Shown: piece by piece, positions 1 to 4,322 of the stretch
Layout of the letters: every line of letters starts with the position of its first letter
How positions within the stretch are numbered: the stretch's first letter is position 1
Assembly: GCA_002329125.1 (NCBI GenBank)
Contig: DCXX01000044.1
Location: 1 to 7,430 of the forward strand
Reading direction: 5' to 3'
Origin: Fidelibacterota bacterium UBA2125
GTDB taxonomy: Bacteria > Fidelibacterota > Marinisomatia > Marinisomatales > S15-B10
DNA: 7,430 bases
The notes under the pieces: model-generated
Databases searched by the model: none
Told to the model about the DNA's origin: nothing
What the model saw: the letters and a program-made list of their open reading frames with translations, nothing else
Program-made: the position numbers and the translations under genes

Positions 1-936
1 ACAACAAAGTCTGTTCTTTGCATGCCCATGACCACCAGAAAAGGCGAACTGATCGGTGTTATCCAGGTGCTGAATAAAACAGATGGGGGCACGTTTCAGG
101 AAGGTGATGAAAAATTACTGGAAGCCCTCTGTATCCAGGCTGGGGTTGCAATAGTCAGAGCACGTCTTACGGAAGCATTCCTTGAAAAACAGCGCATTGA
201 GGAGTCATTGAAACTTGCAGCCGACATACAAATGGGGATGCTACCCAGTACATTCCCCGCCTTCCCTGAGAGAAATGATTTCGATCTATTTGCAGGTATT
301 ATTCCAGCCAAAGAAGTTGGTGGAGATTTCTACGATTTTTTTCTGATTGATAAAAAACATCTCTGTTTTGTCATTGGTGATGTTTCAGGAAAAGGAATTC
401 CTGCAGCATTGTTTATGGCTTTAACCAAAACGCAAATCAAAGCCAGCTCATCCCGGAGGAGAACACCAGGAGATGTTCTTTTCAGAGCAAACAATGATCT
501 TTGTCACGAAAACGAATCAGGCATGTTCTGTACACTGTTTTATGGTATCATGAATACTGAAACAGGAGAAGTTACTTACGCCAATGCAGGGCACAATCCC
601 CCCTACCTTATTACTAACAGTGGTGAACCAGTGCAGATTGAGAGCACAGGTGGGATAGCGCTTGGAGTTATGGAAGAAATGGAATTTGAGTCAGCCACCT
701 TTACCATCTCAAAGGGTGACTCAATTTTTCTTTACACAGACGGTGTCAATGAAGCTATGAATGAAGCGGACGAAGAATATTCCTATGAACGGCTAGAGGA
801 TTATCTCAAAGAAAACTCAACCGGATCAATGACTGATATGGTTGACAGGAATTTGGAAAGTGTTAAAGAGTTTGCCGGTACAGCACCCCAATCCGATGAC
901 ATTACAGTGCTTGCTTTACGATATTTAGGTAAATAA
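1..936 (+). CDS. GAF-SpoIIE/PP2C serine phosphatase (5' partial)
   Basis: This is the C-terminal part of a signalling phosphatase that dephosphorylates phosphoserine or phosphothreonine on regulatory proteins, as in anti-sigma-antagonist partner switching. The frame is open from the first base of the window, and the residues before the ATG at 22 (SVLCMPM) continue a GAF domain, so the true start lies upstream. Counting from that ATG, residues 1-48 are the end of GAF (GELIGVIQVLNK). Residues 49-75 form a helical linker typical of this class (ESLKLAADIQMGMLPSTFP). The SpoIIE domain then runs to the end, with metal-binding motifs GGDFYD (about 100), GDVSGKG (about 119), NAGHNPP (about 188), YTDGVNEA (about 238) and SDDITV (about 291). 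All expected acidic residues are present, so it should be active. No kinase-like or response-regulator domain is visible in this part. No terminator is obvious before the convergent tRNA-Cys. The family call is firm; the target is unknown. Confidence 0.93.
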   Translation, partial: TTKSVLCMPMTTRKGELIGVIQVLNKTDGGTFQEGDEKLLEALCIQAGVAIVRARLTEAFLEKQRIEESLKLAADIQMGMLPSTFPAFPERNDFDLFAGIIPAKEVGGDFYDFFLIDKKHLCFVIGDVSGKGIPAALFMALTKTQIKASSSRRRTPGDVLFRANNDLCHENESGMFCTLFYGIMNTETGEVTYANAGHNPPYLITNSGEPVQIESTGGIALGVMEEMEFESATFTISKGDSIFLYTDGVNEAMNEADEEYSYERLEDYLKENSTGSMTDMVDRNLESVKEFAGTAPQSDDITVLALRYLGK

Positions 937-960
937 CAAAACTATAACGTTCAGGATTAG

Positions 961-1034
961 AGGCGACGATCGGATTCGAACCGATGAATCGCGGTTTTGC
1001 AGACCGCTCCCTTAGACCGCTTGGGTACGTCGCC
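961..1034 (-). tRNA. tRNA-Cys (GCA)
   Basis: On the minus strand this folds as a complete cloverleaf. The acceptor GGCGACG pairs with CGTCGCC, the D stem is CCC/GGG, and the anticodon stem GCGGT/ACCGC carries the loop CTGCAAA with anticodon GCA. The variable loop has 5 nt, and the T stem ATCGG/CCGAT carries the loop TTCGAAT. The discriminator base is U, which is a known cysteine identity element. CCA is not encoded. The short variable arm and GCA anticodon exclude tRNA-Sec. The gene converges on the phosphatase gene and has its own promoter-like sequence upstream. Confidence 0.96.
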
Positions 1035-1043
1035 ACGGGGACG

Positions 1044-1072
1044 AATTTACAGGGAAACTAACACCTATTCAA
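1044..1072 (-). promoter_or_regulatory. Putative promoter of tRNA-Cys
   Basis: Reading on the minus strand, TTGAAT (1072-1067), a 17-nt spacer and TAAATT (1049-1044) precede the tRNA. Nine bases separate the -10 from the mature 5' end, so transcription would start with a leader of only 2-3 nt. The -10 hexamer is identical to those proposed for tRNA-Gly and for the nucleotidase operon. Confidence 0.6.
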
Positions 1073-1085
1073 TGCAATGCACGGG

Positions 1086-1115
1086 TTGACACTGTTAACT
1101 AATAATGCGTAATCT
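1086..1115 (+). promoter_or_regulatory. Putative promoter of the 63-residue gene
   Basis: A perfect -35 TTGACA (1086-1091) is followed after 18 nt by the weak -10 TAATCT (1110-1115). Transcription would start near 1122 and give a leader of about 17 nt containing the Shine-Dalgarno site. The -35 is convincing and the -10 is poor. It lies back to back with the tRNA-Cys promoter on the other strand. Confidence 0.4.
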
Positions 1116-1138
1116 TCCGACAAATCAGAGGAGTAGAA

Positions 1139-1330
1139 ATGGCCAAGATTTATCTGAAAATTGTAGATATTGATCAATTCCAGGACGCGCAGGTGACCGA
1201 TGACAGCACGGGGACACACTCGGTAGAGGTGGATGATGAAGATTTTACAGATGTCCTGGACATATTCACCAAATACCTCCCTAAAATTCAGCTCCACCTT
1301 CCAGGCCTCACTGAAGGTCTTGGAGATTAG
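1139..1330 (+). CDS. Small acidic hypothetical protein (63 aa)
   Basis: I do not recognise this protein. The start is well supported: AGAGGAG at 1127-1133 lies 5 nt before the ATG, and a TTGACA -35 box is further upstream. The product is short and strongly acidic, with many Asp and Glu residues concentrated in the middle (SVEVDDEDFTDVLDIF). It has alternating hydrophobic positions at the N-terminus (MAKIYLKIVDID), suggesting a beta strand followed by a helix. There is no signal peptide, membrane segment, Cys or His cluster or known motif. It stands alone between tRNA-Cys and tRNA-Gly, both on the other strand. A minus-strand reading frame at 1058-1297 overlaps it, but that frame lacks a ribosome binding site. 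The gene is probably real; its function is unknown. Confidence 0.65.
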   Translation: MAKIYLKIVDIDQFQDAQVTDDSTGTHSVEVDDEDFTDVLDIFTKYLPKIQLHLPGLTEGLGD

Positions 1331-1349
1331 ATTAACGCTATTATGTCGG

Positions 1350-1375
1350 AAAAAGCCCCGCTAAAAACCGGGGCT
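1350..1375 (-). terminator. Intrinsic terminator after tRNA-Gly
   Basis: A 7-bp stem AGCCCCG/CGGGGCT (1354-1360 with 1369-1375) encloses an 8-nt loop. On the minus strand it is followed by a run of five T (complement of 1354-1350). It begins 5 nt after the 3' end of tRNA-Gly, so it should end that tRNA and any read-through from the operon upstream. On the plus strand no T-tract follows, so it would work poorly for the 63-residue gene, although the hairpin could protect that mRNA's 3' end. Confidence 0.85.
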
Positions 1376-1379
1376 CATG

Positions 1380-1452
1380 AGCGAGAGACGGGATTCGAAC
1401 CCGCGACAGCCACGTTGGCAACGTGGGGCTCTACCAGCTGAGCTACTCTCGC
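1380..1452 (-). tRNA. tRNA-Gly (GCC)
   Basis: On the minus strand the acceptor GCGAGAG pairs with CTCTCGC, the D stem is GCTC/GAGC, and the anticodon stem CCACG/CGTGG carries the loop TTGCCAA with anticodon GCC. The T stem is GCGGG/CCCGT, with a G:T closing pair, around TTCGAAT. The discriminator is U, usual for bacterial tRNA-Gly, and CCA is not encoded. It lies 53 nt after the stop codon of the MauE-like gene in the same orientation, so it may be read both from its own promoter and as the tail of that operon. Confidence 0.96.
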
Positions 1453-1480
1453 AATATATTAATCTGAAAATACGCCGGCA

Positions 1481-1509
1481 AATTTAGTTCCCTCCTGAAG
1501 TCGGATCAA
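1481..1509 (-). promoter_or_regulatory. Putative promoter of tRNA-Gly
   Basis: Reading on the minus strand, TTGATC (1509-1504), a 17-nt spacer and TAAATT (1486-1481) followed by TG make a promoter-like sequence. The -35 box overlaps the stop codon of the MauE-like gene. About 28 nt separate the -10 from the mature tRNA, so a short leader would be trimmed by RNase P. Confidence 0.5.
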
Positions 1510-1952
1510 CCCGATTTCGGAAACATTTCAAACATCTTCTCTTCCCGGCGCACAATGAGGACGGACATGGCGAGCCAGACGATATCCCTCGCCAAGATGT
1601 CTAATCCAACTAATGATCCTTCCTGGCTGAAACAGCCGCACTCTATATCCAAGCCCCGAGCCACTGCCTGACCCAGCGCAATGATGAACATAACAAGCAT
1701 CCCTGCTGAAAGAAGAGCTGCACCATCCACAAAAACGCCGAGAATTAAGCAGGCACCCACATAGAGCTCCACCCACGGCAAAAAGATGGAAAAGAGGTTC
1801 GTAATACCGTACGGCAGCATCTGGTAGTTCTGGATATTTCCTGAAAAACTCACCGGATCACGAATTTTCTCAAAACTGGCGTAGAGGAAAACAATACCGA
1901 GAAAAATTCTTAAACCGAGAATGACCCACCTGTTTTTCAGTAGTGACACCAC
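1506..1952 (-). CDS. MauE/DoxX-family redox-associated membrane protein
   Basis: A 148-residue integral membrane protein with about four hydrophobic segments (residues 10-27, 50-75, 78-98 and 115-137), the length and topology of the MauE/DoxX group. The opening LGLRIFLGIVFLYASFEKI and the later RGLDIECGCFS (Cys105-Gly-Cys107) match MauE-like proteins. In methylamine-utilising bacteria, MauE is needed for disulfide formation in a partner enzyme, so the Cys pair is a plausible redox site. The start is GTG at 1952, directly after the rhodanese stop codon with no gap. GGTGG inside the end of the rhodanese gene supplies a ribosome site about 5 nt upstream. It is the last protein gene of the operon. 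The family assignment is good; the partner is inferred to be one of the two upstream proteins. Confidence 0.85.
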   Translation of the reverse strand: MVSLLKNRWVILGLRIFLGIVFLYASFEKIRDPVSFSGNIQNYQMLPYGITNLFSIFLPWVELYVGACLILGVFVDGAALLSAGMLVMFIIALGQAVARGLDIECGCFSQEGSLVGLDILARDIVWLAMSVLIVRREEKMFEMFPKSG

Positions 1953-2444
1953 CTATTCCACCGGGTAACCCGCTTCGATCCACTGGGGAAGTCCACCGTC
2001 AAACACGAACACACGGGCAAATCCCCAATCCTCTCCCATAAGTTCATTGGCAAGATTCATACTGAGATCGCACTCCCCTCCGCTACAGTAAGTCACAACA
2101 GGATCATCTTCCGTAGCCCACCGCAGTATCTCACCCGGATTGGCCGGTGCAAGCTTTGATCCGGCAATGTGTCCTTCTCTGAACTCCTTATCGTCTCGCG
2201 CATCAATAAATAGCACTCCTCGATCATAAAAAGATTTTGCGATTGCGAGATCGATCATGACAGGCTGAAAAAGAAGTGTTGTCTCAGCCAGAAGTGAATC
2301 TGCTGTCGACTGTCCTCCTTCTATAATCTGCTTTGTAGCAATGAGAGGTAGTCCGTCATCACGGACCATGTTGAACCCAAAAGAAAATACAAATGAAACA
2401 GCCAATATTATGGCTGATTGGCCCATTGCTGTATTGGTATTCAC
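1953..2444 (-). CDS. Membrane-anchored rhodanese-like protein
   Basis: This is a single-domain rhodanese (sulfurtransferase fold) of 163 residues. A hydrophobic segment at residues 8-24 (QSAIILAVSFVFSFGFN) anchors or exports it, so the domain probably faces the periplasm. Domain landmarks are FIDARDDKEFREGHIAGS (79-96), the active-site loop CSGGECD with catalytic Cys120 and a second Cys125, and the closing FDGGLPQWIEAGYPVE. The family moves sulfane sulfur through a persulfide on the catalytic Cys; related proteins can also handle selenium. The start is GTG at 2444, overlapping the upstream TGA by 4 nt (GTGA). No clear Shine-Dalgarno site precedes it, so translation is probably coupled. An in-frame ATG six codons later is a possible alternative start. 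The function in this operon is inferred only from context. Confidence 0.88.
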   Translation of the reverse strand: MNTNTAMGQSAIILAVSFVFSFGFNMVRDDGLPLIATKQIIEGGQSTADSLLAETTLLFQPVMIDLAIAKSFYDRGVLFIDARDDKEFREGHIAGSKLAPANPGEILRWATEDDPVVTYCSGGECDLSMNLANELMGEDWGFARVFVFDGGLPQWIEAGYPVE

Positions 2445-3589
2445 GAACCGGCGGATTTACCGGACTCTTCAGCCAACTGGTCACACGCCGCCAGGGTCTT
2501 GGTGATCATACCCAGCATCTGAGGCTCATCATCCAGAGACCTGTCCATGGGAGGAAAATCGAACCGGCTGGAGTTGATCACAGTGGCCAGCTCTTTTTGA
2601 GTCTCTTTCAACGCTTCCCTAATTTGAGAGATTCGGTCAAGCATTGGTGGCTGATCCGCGTAGATATCTTCCAGGGATTTTGACGGTTCATCCTTGTTCA
2701 TTCTCACAAGCTGGCGCTGGATGAATTCTTCCTTCAGTTTCAGCTCAGTAACATCCGCCACCGTCAAATCAGGGTTCTCAACGGTAAGGGTGATCATTGC
2801 CATTGCTTTACCCTGTTTCCCGAGCCGGTACATCCTTGGTCCTACTTCAGGGTTTTTCATCTTGCCGATGGGATTATGCGTATCACCGCTAATGAACATA
2901 TAATCAGCGCTGGTAAATTTTGGGCGATAAAACACCGCCTCTTCAAAAGTACCGTTGAAGAGGACTATTTGAAAATCACTTTTCTCTTCCATTTCGGCCA
3001 AAACATTATTGACACTTGTTTCCACATCCGCCAGACCAACAGTTTTCAGTTCAGCAGGAAGGGACATTGTAACGCCTGTGACACCATAGCTGAACGGCAA
3101 CTTGTCCAAAATCACGTACGGCTCAAAAAGAAGATTCCCTGAATCGTCAGTAATGTTGGATGATATAAACGGGAAGTTGGCCATTTCCTTCATTTGAAGA
3201 ACAAATTCAAGTCCCGCCGCAAAATCTTTGGAACCCATGTTGAGAGCATCGCAGCCGATAATGTTGAATCCCGAAATAACCGTCTCTGAACGCAGTTTGG
3301 ACTGCTGAACGTTCAGTTCTGAGGGATATTGCTGATCAAAAAAGATATCACCGGCATCAATGATGACCGGATCGGAACCTTGTTCCCTAAGCTTGCTTAC
3401 AAATGTTGCTTTACGGGGCAGACCGCCCGTGGGATTGCGCTTTCACCCACACGGGTCAAGCTGACTGTGAACGTTCCCTGAAACAATCAGTGTGGCTGTT
3501 CCTGTTTTTGCCGAAGATGTGCTACAGGCAAAAGCAATTAGCCCAATGGATACAAAAGTCATACTTGTTATAATTAGTTTTATCTTCAT
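2441..3589 (-). CDS. Putative selenoprotein, 5'-nucleotidase/metallophosphatase-like, exported (Sec49)
   Basis: I read 382 residues from the ATG at 3589 through an in-frame TGA (3445-3443) taken as selenocysteine 49. Residues 1-22 are a signal peptide, perhaps a lipoprotein one ending at Cys22, though the lipobox IAFAC is imperfect. The domain begins SGNVHSQLDPCG-U, then NPTGGLPRKATF, DAGDIFF (78-84), NMGSKDFAAGLEF (117-129), FPFISSNI (139-146) and SGDTHNP (234-240). This is the order of the UshA-like metallophosphatase fold. Several canonical metal ligands differ: Asp-X-His is Asn-X-His, GNHE is GSKD and GHTH is GDTH. Catalysis may therefore be altered. The usual 5'-nucleotidase C-terminal domain is absent; a charged helical tail from about residue 270 replaces it. 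A shorter reading from the ATG at 3238 would lose the export signal and the first fold motifs. The gene heads the operon with the rhodanese and MauE genes. Confidence 0.8.
3413..3445 (-). promoter_or_regulatory. Putative bacterial SECIS element with Sec UGA codon
   Basis: Reading on the minus strand, TGA (3445-3443) is followed by 12 nt and then a hairpin at 3430-3413. The stem ACGGG/CCCGT is extended by a C-G pair with one bulged C, and it closes the loop GGTCT (3424-3420). From the TGA to the loop is 18 nt. The E. coli fdhF SECIS, from memory, has the same 18-nt spacing, a GGUCU in its apical loop and a bulged nucleotide in the stem. In bacteria this hairpin binds SelB, which delivers Sec-tRNA to the UGA. 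Confidence 0.8.
3426..3455 (-). other. Alternative hairpin enclosing the UGA codon
   Basis: On the minus strand CCCGTGTGGG (3455-3446) can pair with CCCACGGG (3433-3426), giving 8 pairs with a small bulge. The loop of about 12-13 nt begins with the TGA. The 3' arm contains ACGGG, which is also the 5' arm of the SECIS stem, so the two structures exclude each other. Whether it forms in the cell is unknown. Confidence 0.45.
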
Positions 3590-3595
3590 GAAGCA

Positions 3596-3624
3596 AATTT
3601 ACCCTGCCAATAACAGCATGTCAA
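3596..3624 (-). promoter_or_regulatory. Putative promoter of the selenoprotein operon (leaderless)
   Basis: Reading on the minus strand, a perfect TTGACA (3624-3619), a 17-nt spacer and TAAATT (3601-3596) followed by TG precede the gene. TAAATTTG also matches the Bacteroidetes -7 element TAnnTTTG exactly. Six bases lie between the -10 and the ATG at 3589, so transcription should begin at or next to the start codon. This fits the lack of a well-spaced Shine-Dalgarno site; an AGGG exists, but 12 nt away and inside the promoter spacer. Confidence 0.7.
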
Positions 3625-3685
3625 CACCGTCTGGTTCATATAGTTTGGTGGAGAAGAATGATCGCTTTAAGTTCAATAAGATAAT

Positions 3686-3758
<73 letters not shown>

Positions 3759-3972
3759 CTAAATAAAAAAACCTTAAGTTTTGTTAAATATATTCAGTAA
3801 TATTGGTGGATATAGACAAAGCAAATTTGGATTTGACCGCAATATTTCGTCAGTAAGTACCCTCTCTCCCTCCCGAACCTAATTTTTCTAATTACAGCAC
3901 TTTCCCCGACAAAAAAAATAGATTTTAGCATTATACATGATTTCACATATCACTAATCAATAGGAGACTAAA
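3759..3972. other. Intergenic region between tRNA-Ala and the RRM gene (no gene)
   Basis: No coding frame is credible here. Directly after the tRNA, AAAAC-CTTAA-GTTTT (3768-3782) could form a weak AT-only hairpin that may end tRNA transcription. Candidate promoter parts are TTGACC (3833-3838) without a well-placed -10, and TATACA (3932-3937) without a -35. There is a pyrimidine-rich tract at 3860-3874 and an A-tract at 3911-3918. The length leaves room for a structured 5' leader of the RRM gene, but none is demonstrated. Confidence 0.5.
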
Positions 3973-4218
3973 ATGAACCTGTATGTTGGAAACCTAAGCT
4001 ATGACATGTCCGAAGAAAATCTTCGGAGTGAATTTGCCGAGTATGGTGAGGTACAAAGTGCCAAAATCATAACCGACAAATTTACCGGCCGTTCTCGCGG
4101 TTTCGGTTTCGTTGAAATGACTTCCGATGATGAAGGCAAAAAAGCCATGGAAGAATTGAACGGAAAAGATGTCGAAGGTCGGCAGCTGGTCGTCAATGAA
4201 GCACGCCCACGTCGCTAA
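3973..4218 (+). CDS. Single-RRM RNA-binding protein
   Basis: An 81-residue protein consisting of one RNA recognition motif. RNP2 is LYVGNLSY (residues 3-10) and RNP1 is RSRGFGFVEM (about 41-50), with the aromatic residues that stack on RNA bases in place. It ends with the usual GRQLVVNEARPRR and lacks the Gly-rich tail found in many cyanobacterial and plant relatives. In bacteria such proteins bind single-stranded RNA and are often cold-induced; which RNAs it binds cannot be told from sequence. The start is clear: AGGAGA at 3962-3967 lies 5 nt before the ATG. It is monocistronic, ending in a strong terminator. The 214-nt gap upstream may contain a regulatory leader. Confidence 0.95.
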   Translation: MNLYVGNLSYDMSEENLRSEFAEYGEVQSAKIITDKFTGRSRGFGFVEMTSDDEGKKAMEELNGKDVEGRQLVVNEARPRR

Positions 4219-4244
4219 TCTTTAGTTAGATAGCTATAGTAAAA

Positions 4245-4277
4245 GAAAACCCCGCTTATGAGCGGGGTTTTCTTTTT
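4245..4277 (+). terminator. Strong intrinsic terminator of the RRM gene
   Basis: A 12-bp stem made of GAAAACCCCGCT (4245-4256) and AGCGGGGTTTTC (4261-4272) with a TATG loop is followed by five T (4273-4277). The A-rich 5' flank makes it partly bidirectional. It separates the RRM gene from the receptor gene, whose start codon is only 46 nt further on. Confidence 0.95.
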
Positions 4278-4284
4278 ATGGAGA

Positions 4285-4315
4285 TTTGTGTTCTTTTCAA
4301 ATGCTCTGATATAAT
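4285..4315 (+). promoter_or_regulatory. Putative promoter of the TonB receptor gene (leaderless)
   Basis: A consensus -10 TATAAT (4310-4315) ends 7 nt before the ATG at 4323, so the mRNA should start at or next to the start codon. The -35 is weak: TTGTGT at 4286-4291 with an 18-nt spacer. TTTG at 4285-4288 resembles the Bacteroidetes -33 box, and TAATTTCG (4312-4319) is one base from TAnnTTTG. The promoter is squeezed between the RRM terminator and the gene. Confidence 0.65.
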
Positions 4316-4322
4316 TTCGGTC

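Noticed and set aside
961..1034. tRNA-Cys as a possible tRNA-Sec
   Set aside because: The anticodon is GCA, the variable loop has 5 nt and the acceptor stem has 7 bp; tRNA-Sec has TCA, a long variable arm and an 8-bp acceptor.
1058..1297. 79-codon minus-strand reading frame
   Set aside because: It is opposite the 63-residue gene, which has the better start signals.
2441..3238. Nucleotidase-like gene starting at the internal ATG 3238
   Set aside because: It would begin in the middle of the fold, without the signal peptide and the motifs DAGDIFF and GGLPRKATF. The same frame continues upstream to 3589 with only the TGA between.
3443..3445. Pseudogene by nonsense mutation
   Set aside because: It cannot be excluded, but the SECIS-like hairpin at the correct distance, the promoter at 3624-3596, the intact downstream frame and the intact operon make Sec recoding more likely.
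3430..3460. Frameshift near the TGA
   Set aside because: Both sides are in the same frame and both give family-like sequence, so no indel is required.
3768..3785. Terminator directly after tRNA-Ala
   Set aside because: The hairpin has only four A-T pairs and one C-G pair; too weak to call as a terminator on its own.
3833..3861. Promoter TTGACC before the RRM gene
   Set aside because: No acceptable -10 hexamer lies 16-18 nt downstream.
4278..4322. Receptor start at ATG 4278
   Set aside because: It directly follows the terminator T-tract and precedes the -10 box; the residues added do not fit a signal peptide.
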